DNA of 64,000 nucleotides from Haliscomenobacter sp. Lineage in GTDB: Bacteria > Bacteroidota > Bacteroidia > Chitinophagales > Saprospiraceae. Of this stretch, positions 18,301 through 26,007 are shown in pieces (the stretch's first letter is position 1; each line of letters begins with the position of its first letter). Location: assembly GCA_016707205.1 (NCBI GenBank), contig JADJHZ010000024.1, forward strand, positions 62,001 through 126,000. The letters run 5' to 3'. Under the pieces are notes generated by a model that was given only the letters and a program-made list of their open reading frames with translations, made no database searches and was not told where the DNA came from. Both the position numbers and the translations under genes were made by a program.

Positions 18301-18449
18301 AGCACCTGCACCTGATTGTTCGTAATATCGGGAATGGCGTCTATCGGAAGCTGCAGGAAGGAATACACCCCGGCAAAGATCAATGCCGCAGTAAATACCC
18401 CAACGATGAGCTTGTTATGGATAGATAACCGGATAATGGCGTCTAACAT
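15309..18449 (-). CDS. czcA: Heavy-metal RND efflux pump, CzcA type
   Basis: The start at 18449 (MLDAIIRLSIHNKLIVGVF) is chosen because the upstream 29 codons in frame lack family character. This gives 1046 residues with twelve predicted membrane helices and two large periplasmic loops. Helix 4 contains DFGLIVDGAVIIVEATL, matching the D-F-G-x-x-x-D-G-A-V-x-x-V-E pattern of divalent-cation HME pumps (Co/Zn/Cd/Ni). The monovalent Cu/Ag CusA type lacks DFG there. The last Asn of the usual VEN is Ala here. The pump uses the proton gradient to export metal from the periplasm or cytoplasm. It is preceded by the His-rich small gene and overlaps the channel gene. Confidence 0.88.
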   Translation of the reverse strand: MLDAIIRLSIHNKLIVGVFTAALIFAGVYSFLQLPIDAIPDITNNQVQVLTVSPTLATQEVEQFVTAPIEFAVRTIPGVVELRSISRFGLSVVTVVFEEKTNPYLARQLIAEKLKVAEEMIPKGFGTPEMAPISTGLGEILHYRIEPLPGYEHRYSPADLRTIQDWIVKRQLAGIPGVVEINSFGGLLKQYEVALSPERLRSFGIGIQEVFAALENANENTGGAYIEHTSNAYFIRSEGLVKSLDDIRQIVVRSSASTPVKIGDIGEVRLGHALRYGAVSHNGEGEIVLGIVMMLKGENAARVISRVKERLETVKKSLPEGVTITTFLDRENLVNRTIKTVRNNLTEGALIVIFVLVLLLGNFRAGLIIASIIPLSMLFALWMMHLFGVSANLMSLGAIDFGLIVDGAVIIVEATLHFLGVKIAQRRAEGETALRFTSKEMDHYVGAASGRVMRSSVFGIIIILIVYLPILSLSGIEGKMFKPMAQTVSFALIGALLLSLTYVPAMSALFLGRKMKTEATFSDRLMDLLKRFYAPTLEFALRWPKLVIGSTVFVFSVSVGLFLRMGGEFIPTLDEGDIMMHGFLRPGASLTQTLESHRLVQQVILAHFPDEVEQVISKIGSAEIPTDPMAIETADNIILLRDKSSWTKADTKEELVGLIEEKVHDIPGMAFEFTQPIKMRFDEMMTGVRSDIAVKIFGENLDSLAHHGRRAARLLETIEGVVDVKTEQIEGLPQIVVQYDYGRIARYGLHVRDINETIRAAFAGSVAGVVFENERRFDLVVRLDTAFRGDISHVRNLPLATPDGRLTPVSEVAEVRFLPGAAQISRDNAQRRIVVSANVRGKDIETAIGEVQELMERQLNLPPGYLVAYGGQFENLQAAKARLSLAVPVALILIFGLLYFTFNSLKEGLLIFTAIPMAAVGGVFALLLRGMPFSISAGVGFIALFGIAVLNGIVLIAYLNQLEKQGITDIHERITQGALTRLRPVLMTAAVASLGFLPMALSHGAGAEVQRPLATVVIGGLVTSTLLTLVVLPVLYALFFQLKKAK

Positions 18450-18580
18450 GCTTTTTGTTTTCGTTTGAAAAAAATCCGGAAGCGGCGGGATTTGCTGAAT
18501 ACTGCATCCGGCGCTCGTGCATGCAACCGCGCGCATGACGAATCAGCACAAACCAACTTTCTTTTGGAAAAAGATGGGAA

Positions 18581-18991
18581 TCACCCCTGGCGAGGCGGCT
18601 GCCAGATGCAGGAAGCGAACACGGAGGAGATCAACGACGCTTCCGAGGGTACCAAATCGCGTTTTGAAGGGAAGAGCGGCTGGCGGAACTCCATGACCAA
18701 GGAGACGGGCAATGCCAGGGGGCTACATCCACATGCGATGACATGGGTATGTTCCGGCGCGTCTTTTCCCGGGAGATTGCCGTGATCATGCACGCTGCGG
18801 TGCCCTTGATAGGCTTTGCCGTAATGCATTTTCAGAAACCCGGCAAAAGACAACTCCGGCGTTTCTGATCGGTGATCCAGATAATGCGCCAGCAGCTGGT
18901 CCAGTTTGCCAAGCTCCGTTTTGACAGAAGCCGGAACCAGGGCAGCAAACAGGTAGAGCAACAAAACGTATATTGCAGGAACACCATTCAT
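18581..18991 (-). CDS. Small exported His-rich protein leading the metal efflux operon
   Basis: This 136-residue protein has an N-terminal hydrophobic segment (MNGVPAIYVLLLYLFAALV). Its mature part contains LLAHYLDHRSE, SFAGFLKMHYGKAYQGH and VHDHGNLPGKD, followed by HTHVIACGC and a second hydrophobic patch. The many His residues, a few Cys and the position directly before the pump suggest periplasmic metal sensing or buffering. I know short proteins of this appearance upstream of CzcA-type genes in Bacteroidota, but no function is established. A Bacteroidota promoter lies just upstream, so this gene is probably the first of the operon. Confidence 0.65.
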   Translation of the reverse strand: MNGVPAIYVLLLYLFAALVPASVKTELGKLDQLLAHYLDHRSETPELSFAGFLKMHYGKAYQGHRSVHDHGNLPGKDAPEHTHVIACGCSPLALPVSLVMEFRQPLFPSKRDLVPSEASLISSVFASCIWQPPRQG

Positions 18992-18995
18992 CGTG

Positions 18996-19028
18996 TAAAA
19001 ATAGGAATATCTTTATATTTGAACAAAA
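18996..19028 (-). promoter_or_regulatory. Promoter of the metal efflux operon
   Basis: On the minus strand TTTTG is followed after 20 bp by TATTTTTA, close to the Bacteroidota pattern TTTG-N20-TAnnTTTG. The -7 element ends four bases before the ATG of the His-rich gene, so the transcript would be nearly leaderless or use a later start. Confidence 0.45.
19014..19021 (+). promoter_or_regulatory. Candidate -7 element (TATATTTG) of the haem-binding gene
   Basis: A perfect TAnnTTTG lies 19 bp before the ATG at 19041. It overlaps the divergent efflux promoter, so the two transcripts may compete or be regulated together. No good -33 box was seen. Confidence 0.4.
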
Positions 19029-19040
19029 CCAAAACAACCT

Positions 19041-19544
19041 ATGAAAAAGACCATCCGTTGGACGTTGCTCGCCCTGCTGGGCGCTCTCGTCTTCATCCAA
19101 TTCCTGCAGATTAGCAAGACCAACCCAGCTGCCGACCCTGCCCAGGACTACCTCGCCACCGCTAACCCGCCGGAAGCAGTTACCAGCCTCCTGAAACAAG
19201 CCTGCTACGATTGCCACTCCAATCTCACCCGTTACCCTTGGTATTCCTACGTTCAACCCGCAGGCTGGTTCCTGAAAAAACATATCGATGAAGGCAGAGA
19301 GCACCTGAATTTTTCGGTTTGGACAACCTACCCTGCAAAACGCGCCAATCACAAACTAGAAGAGTGCTTTGAAGTGGTAGAAACCAAAGAAATGCCCCTC
19401 AAGACGTACCCTTTAATGCACCCGGAAGCCAAATTGGACGACGCCCAGCGGGAAGAATTAATCTCCTGGTTCAAATCTGAATATGCCAGAGTGGAAACCG
19501 GTTCCAGGGAGCAGGGGGCAGGGAATGGAGAAGAAGAAGATTAA
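19041..19544 (+). CDS. Haem-binding domain protein (CxxCH), membrane-anchored
   Basis: The 167-residue protein has an N-terminal hydrophobic anchor (residues 6-22) and a single CYDCH site at residues 55-59 followed by NLTRYPWYSYVQPAGWFLK. This is the typical pattern of the Haem_bd family (PF14376), seen in many Bacteroidota. One covalent c-type haem is expected in the periplasm. The last codons (SREQGAGNGEEED) are encoded by a GGGAGCA-type repeat that runs into the reading frame, so the native C-terminus may originally have been shorter or different. It reads divergently from the metal efflux operon. Confidence 0.82.
   Translation: MKKTIRWTLLALLGALVFIQFLQISKTNPAADPAQDYLATANPPEAVTSLLKQACYDCHSNLTRYPWYSYVQPAGWFLKKHIDEGREHLNFSVWTTYPAKRANHKLEECFEVVETKEMPLKTYPLMHPEAKLDDAQREELISWFKSEYARVETGSREQGAGNGEEED
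19504..19525. repeat. GGGAGCA-type repeat inside the 3' end of a gene
   Basis: CAGGGAGCAGGGGGCAGGGAA lies inside the last codons of the haem-binding gene and encodes part of SREQGAGNGE. The same word family is otherwise intergenic in this window. Confidence 0.55.
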
Positions 19545-19547
19545 AAA

Positions 19548-19645
19548 GTTACGACGTTGCGAAATTGCGAAGTTACGAAATTACGATGTATTGAATGGAC
19601 TTCACAACTCCGTAACCTCGTAACTTTTCTTCACAACTTTGCAAC
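19548..19645. repeat. Octamer inverted-array repeat, family A (GTTGCGAA / TTCGCAAC)
   Basis: The left arm has about five degenerate octamers (GTTACGAC, GTTGCGAA, ATTGCGAA, GTTACGAA, ATTACG). After a short spacer the right arm has complementary words (CAACTC CGTAAC CTCGTAAC ... CAACTTTGCAAC). The arms can pair into a long imperfect hairpin. It fills the gap between the haem-binding and VIT-type genes. Confidence 0.7.
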
Positions 19646-19660
19646 CGACCATTATATCAC

Positions 19661-20397
19661 ATGGACCACAACGAAGCCATCCAGCATAATCAAACAGGGC
19701 TGATCGACCGGTTCCGGAAGTACCTTGGGGAGTTTGTCTACGGGGGGATCGACGGAAGCGTGACCACCTTTGCGGTAGTAGCGGGCGCGGTAGGAGCAAA
19801 CCTCGACAGCGCCGTTATCCTCATTTTGGGCTTCGCCAACTTGTTGGCCGATGGCTTCTCCATGTCGGTAGGCGCGTATTTGTCTAATAAATCCGAACTG
19901 GATAATTTCCACCGCCACGAAAAAATCGAATACTGGGAAGTAGAGCACCTTCCCGAGATGGAACGCAACGAGGTCCGGGAAATCTTTGCTGCCAAAGGCT
20001 TCGAAGGGGAGCTGCTGGAGAAAGTCGTCGACGTGATCTGTTCGGACCGCGACCGTTGGGTGGACACGATGATGAAGGAGGAACTGGGCATGATGAAAGA
20101 AGAACGCAGCTCCTTCAAGATCGGCTTGGTCACGTTCATGGCTTTTTTGGCGGTCGGGCTCATCCCGTTGTTGGTGTATGTCTGGGATTTTATCGCCGGT
20201 TTTCCGGGCAACTTATTCCTGACTGCATCCCTGCTTACGCTATTGCATTTGCAGTCATTGGGCTTTTAAAGACCTATGTGACGGAAACGTCCCGGTGGAG
20301 GGGAATTTTAGAAACGCTCGCTCTTGGCGTAATTGCAGCCGCCGTTTCGTATTTTGTAGGCGATTTTCTGGAACACCTGGTACGAAACGCATCCTAA
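19661..20397 (+). CDS. VIT/CCC1 family transporter, one frameshift
   Basis: The first frame (to 20269) encodes GEFVYGGIDGSVTTFAVVAGAVGA, the signature of VIT1/CCC1 iron or manganese transporters. It continues with NLLADGFSMSVGAYLS, a charged cytoplasmic part with several Glu/Met, and a third membrane segment. The last two helices (AYAIAFAVIGLLKTYVTE and ALGVIAAAVSYFVGDFLEHL) are in the next frame. A single missing base around 20215-20235 explains this; with it restored the protein has about 245 residues, normal for the family. Such proteins move Fe2+ or Mn2+ out of the cytoplasm. The break is probably a sequence error, because both halves are well conserved. Confidence 0.78.
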
Positions 20398-20412
20398 AAC
20401 CATTCAAATTCA

Positions 20413-21606
20413 ATGAAAGCAACTCAACTGATCCGGTCCTGCTGCGCCGGCCTGCTTTTTTTTCTTTCTTTTGGCCCCATTCAAGGCCAAAACTGGTATA
20501 AAGGCAACCTCCACACCCACTCGCTATGGAGCGACGGCGACGACTACCCCGAGATGGTCATGGATTGGTACAAAGCCAACGGCTATCAGTTTGTGGGCCT
20601 TTCCGACCACAACACGCTTCAGGAAGGCGAGCGCTGGGTCAACGTACCGAAAGTACAGATCCGGCAGCGGGTCTTCGAGCGCTACCTGCGCAACTTCGGG
20701 GAGCGCTGGGTCGATTCCCGCCGCCTGGGTGGCGATACCCTCCAGGTGCGCTTGAAAACGCTGGAGGAGTACCGGGGGCTTTTTGAAGAACCGGAAACGT
20801 TTCTGATCCTGCGCAGCGAAGAGCTTACGAGTTCGTTCTTTGGCAAGCCGGTGCACCTCAACGCCACCAACGTGCAATCCCTCATTAAACCCCTCTCGGG
20901 CAACAGCATTGCCCAGGTGATGCAGAACAACATCAACGCCGTGCTGGAGCAGCGCGCAGCTACCGGGCAGCCCATGTTCCCGCATATCAACCACCCCAAC
21001 TTCGGCTGGGCCATCAAGGCGGAAGACATGATGGAACTCACCGGCGAGCGGTTTTTTGAAGTCTACAATGGCCATCCGGCCGTCAACAACTACGGCGACA
21101 GCGCCCGGCTGGGCACAGAGGAAATGTGGGACCAGATCAACCACGCTTACCTGCAGCAAGGCAAACCGCTGATGTACGGCCTGGCTACCGACGACAGCCA
21201 TAACTACTTCTTCTTTGGCCCCAAATACAGCAATTCCGGACGGGGCTGGGTGATGGTCAACGCGCCCGATCTCAGCCCGGTATCCCTGATCGCCTCTATG
21301 GAAGCCGGTAATTTTTATTCCAGCTCGGGTATTGTTCTGGATAGCCTGGTTTCCAACTCCAAAGCCGTCTCCGTGAAAATCCGGCAGGAACAAGGCGTAA
21401 AGTACCGGATTGAGTTTGTTGGCTGGAAAAAAGGAGGAAAAAAATCCCAAATCCTGGCCGCCGTGGAAGGAACCGAAGCCCGGTATGCGTTCAAACCCGA
21501 CGACCTTTTCGTCCGCGCCCGATTGGTTTCGGACAAGCCCAAGTTCAACCCCTATTTTCCCGGAGATATGGAAATGGCCTGGACCCAGCCCGTGACGCCA
21601 AATTGA
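20413..21606 (+). CDS. Secreted PHP-domain metal-dependent hydrolase
   Basis: The 397-residue protein has a signal peptide (GLLFFLSFGPIQGQ). It then shows the PHP metal-binding motifs: GNLHTHSLWSDGDD, VGLSDHNTL, a distal FPHINHPNFGW and ATDDSHNYF. PHP domains use a trinuclear metal site to hydrolyse phosphoesters. Export to the periplasm or beyond suggests a scavenging role, but the substrate is unknown. The gene starts 16 bp after the VIT-type gene and is followed 34 bp later by aceK, so they may be co-transcribed. Confidence 0.8.
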   Translation: MKATQLIRSCCAGLLFFLSFGPIQGQNWYKGNLHTHSLWSDGDDYPEMVMDWYKANGYQFVGLSDHNTLQEGERWVNVPKVQIRQRVFERYLRNFGERWVDSRRLGGDTLQVRLKTLEEYRGLFEEPETFLILRSEELTSSFFGKPVHLNATNVQSLIKPLSGNSIAQVMQNNINAVLEQRAATGQPMFPHINHPNFGWAIKAEDMMELTGERFFEVYNGHPAVNNYGDSARLGTEEMWDQINHAYLQQGKPLMYGLATDDSHNYFFFGPKYSNSGRGWVMVNAPDLSPVSLIASMEAGNFYSSSGIVLDSLVSNSKAVSVKIRQEQGVKYRIEFVGWKKGGKKSQILAAVEGTEARYAFKPDDLFVRARLVSDKPKFNPYFPGDMEMAWTQPVTPN

Positions 21607-21639
21607 CGCGCTTTTATCTGTCCGATAAAATTTTGTGGC

Positions 21640-23437
21640 ATGTTTGAAAAACTCCTCCCCTACGAAGCCGCCTACCTGGTCCTGGATTCCTATATTCAGT
21701 ACCACCACCAGTTCAAGCGGATCACCAAACGGGCAAAGTTCCGCTTCGAATTGCGGGATTGGTACGGTATCCAAAACGATACCAAAGAGCGGCTGACGCT
21801 TTACCGCGAAGCAGTGGGAGAAGCAACGGAAAAAGTCGCCGCTTTTCTGGGAGAAAAACGGACCGACCGGCAAACCTGGCGGGAGATCAAGGAAATGTAC
21901 CTGGAGGAGATCTTCAACTTCAACACCCGAAACATCGCCGAAACGTTTTTCAATTCGGTCTTCCGGCATGCCCACAGAGGCCTGAGCGCCGATGAAGACC
22001 TGATGTTTGTGCAGGCTACAGGCAGTTACCGGGAGTTCCGGTCGGCATTGCCTATTTACCATACCTTTTTCCTGACCAACCCGGTAGAACACACCCTCCA
22101 CCAGATTTTTCCTGGTATACCTTCGAGCGCCTTATGAAAACCTGGACCGCGATATCGGGTATATCGCCGACACCTTGCGCAAAAAACTGGCCATTGAACA
22201 GCATAGCTTGCGGCACGCCCGGATAGAGATGCTCAAATCGGTATTCTACCGGTCCAAAACGGCATACCTGGTAGGGAAACTCTACCTCGAAGAACGTCTT
22301 CATCCCTTTGTCATCCCTCTGATGAACGAAGAAAACGGGATCTACGCCGACACCTTGCTTTTGGAAATTAACCACGTCAGCTCCATGTTCAGCTACAACC
22401 GGGCCTACTTTCTGGTGGACACGGACATAGCCAGCGACATGGCGGATTTCCTGCGCACCATTTTGCCATTCAAGAGCCTGGGCGAGTTGTACAACTCCAT
22501 CGGGTTTGAAAAACACGGTAAGACCGTGCTCTACCGCGATTTCCTAAGGCATCTGAGTCTTACTTCCGATCAGTTTGTCCCGGCGCCCGGCGTTAAAGGC
22601 ATGGTCATGACCGTGTTCACCCTGCCCTCCTACAGCATGGTGTTCAAAATGATCAAAGACAAGTTCCAACCGCCAAAGAACGTCACCGAGCGGGAGGTGA
22701 AGGAAAAATACGAAATGGTGAGCATGCACGACCGCGGCGGGCGGATGGCCGACAGCCACATGTTTGAGAACTTCGTCTTCGACCGGAGCCGGTTCAGCGA
22801 AGAACTGATTGAGGAGCTCCTTCGCGAATGCCCCTCCAAGCTCAAGATCGAAGGCGATAAGCTGGAGATCAAGCACATGTATATCGAAAAGAAAATGATC
22901 CCGCTCAACCTCTACCTGGAAACGGCTTCGCCGGAAGAAGCTGAAGAAGTGATCCGGGATTACGGGCGCGCGATCAAAGACCTGGCTGCCGTGAACATCT
23001 TCCCCGGCGACATGCTCCTGAAAAACTTCGGCGTCACGCGCTTGAAGCGGGTGGTTTTCTACGACTATGACGAAATCGGGCTCCTGACGGAATATAACTT
23101 TCGCCGCATCCCGGAATCCCGCAACGACGAAGACGAATGGTCGGGCGAGCCCTGGTACTCCGTTGGACCCAACGATATATTCCCCGAGGAATTCCCCAAA
23201 TTCCTGATCGGAAGAAAAGAGATCAAGGACCTGTTTCTAAAAAAACACGCCGATTTGTACGATGTCAAATTCTGGCAGGACGTTCAGGAGCGGTTGCGGC
23301 AGGGAGAAATTGTGACGATTTTCTCCTATCCCCAGCGCACCCGCTTCTGCCGGGTATACGGAAACGCCAAACCGGCGCCCGCAACGGAAGAAAATGAGAT
23401 GGAATGGCCGGGGAACCCAATGGGTAGGAAGCCGTAG
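21640..23437 (+). CDS. aceK: Isocitrate dehydrogenase kinase/phosphatase, one frameshift
   Basis: Together the two frames give about 598 residues, the usual AceK length. The N-terminal regulatory half (YEAAYLVLDSYIQYHHQFK, FELRDWYGIQNDTKERLTLY) ends prematurely in frame at 22137. The C-terminal kinase half begins in the next frame with YENLDRDIGYIADTL and includes VNIFPGDMLLKNFGV and RVVFYDYDEI, the catalytic and metal-binding region. Removing one T from the T5 run at 22106-22110 joins them as HQIFLVYLRAPYENL. AceK phosphorylates and dephosphorylates isocitrate dehydrogenase to switch carbon between the TCA cycle and the glyoxylate bypass. It is best known in proteobacteria. No glyoxylate-shunt gene is present in the window. 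Confidence 0.9.
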
Positions 23438-23462
23438 AGGCTTTCCCACCCACTGCATTTAT

Positions 23463-23690
23463 ATGTTTAGACGCCTTTTTCTTTTCAGGATCGGATCTTT
23501 GCTTTCCCTTTCCGCAACCGCTCAGCCGGCCTACACGGAAAGGGACTCCATCGCCATATACCAACTGCTGGACCAAGCCGACGAGCTCGATTTTGCCGGG
23601 CTGCAGGAGGAAGCGTTGAAAACCGTCCGTGAAGCCCTCCGCCTGAGCCGAGAAAAGAAAATGCTGCGAGGAGAAGGGTTAGGTACTTAA
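23463..23690 (+). pseudogene. Truncated TPR protein, N-terminal remnant
   Basis: ATG at 23463 starts a signal peptide (RLFLFRIGSLLSLSATAQ), followed by DSIAIYQLLDQADELDFAGLQEEALKTVREAL, one TPR-like helix pair. The frame stops after 75 residues. Proteins with this beginning are normally several hundred residues long, often TPR sensor kinases. No continuation was found in any frame downstream. The following sequence is repeat-rich intergenic DNA, so this is probably what remains after a deletion. Confidence 0.55.
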
Positions 23691-23935
23691 TACCCAGACC
23701 CTCCGAAGCCCTTGCGCCTCAAGCCTTACGCCTTAAGCCCAAATTGCCCCCCATCCTGGCCATCCTTTAATCCTGCAAATCACAGTTCAGACAACGCAGC
23801 AATGCCCCCAATGGCGGTAAATACGCGCAATCTGAAGATTGAACGGAAGCGTAGACGGAAGTCTACGCACAACAGGGCACCTCGTACCTCGTACATCGTA
23901 CTTCCTACCTCGTACTTCCTATCTCGTACTTCCGC
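23691..23935. repeat. Repeat-rich gap with family C words and a small hairpin
   Basis: The 245-bp gap holds AAGCCCTTGCGCCTCAAGCC-like words at about 23715-23745. It also has a perfect 8-bp hairpin at 23849-23868 (GCGTAGAC, loop GGAA). At 23879-23935 lies an array of CTCGTACCTCGTACATCGTACTTC-like words (family C). No coding frame was seen. Confidence 0.6.
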
Positions 23936-24824
23936 TCATCCTTTCCCAAACAACCCCGTCGACAGATACCGGTCCCCCCGGTCGCAGATGATACAAACGA
24001 TCAATCCATGATCGAGGGAGGAAGCCAGTTTGGAGGCAGCGGCCACGGCGCCTCCGCTACTCATTCCGCCGAAAACGGCTTCTTCAGCGGCGAGGCGGCG
24101 CATCATGGAAATCGCTTCTTCCTGGGACACGTCGATGATCCGGTCAACTCGCCCGGGCTCGAAAATTTTGGGCAGGTATTCCCTGGGCCAGCGGCGGATG
24201 CCGGGAATACTTGCCCCTTCGATGGGTTGAACGCCCACGATCTGGACATCCGGGTTCTGGTCTTTGAGGTAGCGGGAAACGCCCATGATGGTGCCCGTGG
24301 TACCCATGGAAGAAACAAAATGGGTAACCTCGCCCTCGGTATCGCGCCAGATCTCGGGGCCGGTGCTTTGGTAATGCCTGCCCCAATTATCGGGGTTGGC
24401 AAACTGGTTAAGCATAAAATACCCCCCATCATTGACCTTTTCCTCTGCGTATTCCCGGGAATATTCAATTCCTTTTGCCGGCTGGTGTGAGTACGACGTC
24501 GGCGCCAAAGGCCTCCATGGTCTGCACGCGTTCCAGGGTGGAATTGTCGGGCATGACCAGAGTCATTTCCAGCCCAAACACCCGGGCGATCATAGCCAGG
24601 GCGATGCCGGTATTTCCGCTGGTTGCTTCGATAAGTTTCGTTCCCGGCCGGATCTCCCCCCGGTCGAGGGCGCCTTTGATCATGCCGTAAGCGGCGCGGT
24701 CTTTCACACTACCGCCGGGGTTATGCCCTTCCAGTTTGGCAAAAACCCGTACTCCGGGCCGGGCAATAACTTTGGTGAGTTCCACCATCGGCGTGTTGCC
24801 GATCAAATCGAGAATGGATGCCAT
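23936..24824 (-). CDS. cysM: Cysteine synthase B (O-acetylserine sulfhydrylase), one frameshift
   Basis: The joined frames give about 295 residues, normal for this PLP enzyme, which makes cysteine from O-acetylserine and sulfide or thiosulfate. The N-terminal frame has IGNTPMVELTKV, NPGGSVKDRAA with the PLP lysine, and EATSGNTGIALAMIA. The C-terminal frame has VSSMGTTGTIMGVSRYL, GASIPGIRRWPREYLPKIF and ICDRGDRYLSTGLF. The IRRWPxEYLP and GDRYLST segments match CysM more closely than CysK. The frame changes at about 24477-24482 (GCCGGC): dropping one G gives VLTPAAKGIEYS, the expected join. It lies downstream of cysE, with a 180-bp repeat-filled gap between them. Confidence 0.9.
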
Positions 24825-24833
24825 ATTCTAAAA

Positions 24834-25004
24834 GTTGCGAGGTTGCGAGGTTGCGAAGTTGCGAAGTTGCGAAGGAATTTGTAAGTAGAGACGCAATATT
24901 TTGCGTCTGTGCCTCGAAGTAGCGGAGTAACGAGGAGGGGGGCGCCTTTTTGTCCCTGCTTCCCGTTTCTTCGTAACTTCGTAACCTCGTAACTTCGCAA
25001 CTTT
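24834..25004. repeat. Octamer inverted-array repeat, family A, between cysE and cysM
   Basis: The left arm has five tandem octamers (GTTGCGAG twice, GTTGCGAA three times). The right arm at 24968-25004 has TTCGTAAC, TTCGTAAC, CTCGTAAC, TTCGCAAC. Between them lie a small hairpin (GACGCAATATTTTGCGTC) and a GC-rich segment. The whole gap could fold into one long hairpin inside the presumed cysE-cysM transcript. Confidence 0.75.
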
Positions 25005-25787
25005 CTATTCTTCCATTGTCTGCTTTTGCCGCACATTCCCGGTATAGTAAACCCGGCAGAACGGGGCGACGCTTTCGGTGACCCACACGTTGCCGCCGAT
25101 AATGCTGTCGTGGCCGATAACGGTGTCGCCGCCGAGGATGGTGGCGCCAGCGTAAAGAACCACGCGATCTTCGATGGTGGGGTGGCGCTTGGTTTGGGCG
25201 AGTTCTTTTTTAACGCTCAGGGCGCCCAGGGTGACGCCCTGATAGATTTTGACCTCATTGCCGATATCGCAGGTTTCGCCGATGACGACCCCCGTTCCGT
25301 GATCGATGCAAAAGTATTCCCCAATCTGAGCGGCGGGGTGAATATCAATGCCCGTTTTGCTGTGTGCATGTTCGCTCAGGATGCGCGGGATGAGCGGTAC
25401 CTGGAGCCGGTAAAACTCATGCGCCAGGCGGTAGACCGCAATGGCGTAAAATCCGGGGTAGGACCGGATCACTTCGGTGAGGCTGACGGCGGCAGGGTCG
25501 CCTTTGAGGATGGCGGTGGCGTCTTTCAGCAACATGTCCCTGACCCAGGGCAGACGATCCATAAAAGCCGATTCGATGGCCGGGGCATTTTCTCCAATCG
25601 GATCGCCCAGGGTGTCCAGGATTTTAAACAGATCCAGTTCCAGCGCCCGGAAATACTGCTCGAATTCACGCTGGGTAGCAAACCGGTGGTCGGCAAACTC
25701 GGGGAATAATATGCCCAACAGTCCGTTGAGCCAATCGCAGACCTGGGAGGGGGAAGGAAGCTCCCGGGCTTTATGGTGCGCGAGCAA
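25005..25787 (-). CDS. cysE: Serine O-acetyltransferase
   Basis: The protein makes O-acetylserine from serine and acetyl-CoA, the first step of cysteine synthesis. The N-terminal helical domain (DWLNGLLGILFPEF onwards) is followed by HPAAQIGEYFCIDHGTGVVIGETCDIGN and VKIYQGVTLGALS, the left-handed beta-helix with the catalytic His region, then hexapeptide repeats to the end. The open frame begins only with TTG at 25787. An ATG at 25815 starts MEKK in another frame, and one indel in the A8 run (25804-25811) or the T5 run just after would join it to the body, so the true start is probably 25815. The C-terminus (RQKQTMEE) does not clearly end in Ile, which CysE normally uses to bind CysK. Confidence 0.88.
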   Translation of the reverse strand: MLAHHKARELPSPSQVCDWLNGLLGILFPEFADHRFATQREFEQYFRALELDLFKILDTLGDPIGENAPAIESAFMDRLPWVRDMLLKDATAILKGDPAAVSLTEVIRSYPGFYAIAVYRLAHEFYRLQVPLIPRILSEHAHSKTGIDIHPAAQIGEYFCIDHGTGVVIGETCDIGNEVKIYQGVTLGALSVKKELAQTKRHPTIEDRVVLYAGATILGGDTVIGHDSIIGGNVWVTESVAPFCRVYYTGNVRQKQTMEE

Positions 25788-26007
25788 AAAGTTCCTGAAT
25801 AAATTTTTTTTCCATGAGATGGCGTTATTTTAAGCCGTAAACCCGAACCGGTTGTTATCATTTTTTTCCCGGGTTTCCACTTCCCTACGCCCCGGTTGCG
25901 ACCTGGAAGGTCTCGTTCCCAAAATGTCCAGTAGTGTAGTTCTTGATATACAATGAACGGACCTCTGAAAAAGTTTTTCCGCTCCTGGTCAAATTAATCT
26001 ATACGGT

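Noticed and set aside
15309..18449. CusA-type copper/silver pump
   Set aside because: Helix 4 has DFG and VDGAV as in divalent-cation pumps; the CusA pattern lacks these.
19661..23437. Genuine pseudogenes (VIT, aceK)
   Set aside because: Both halves of each gene keep all conserved motifs and one base repairs the frame, which would not be expected after real decay.
24834..25004. CRISPR array
   Set aside because: The repeat words are 7-8 bp, degenerate and without unique spacers; no cas gene is present. The same reasoning applies to the other arrays.
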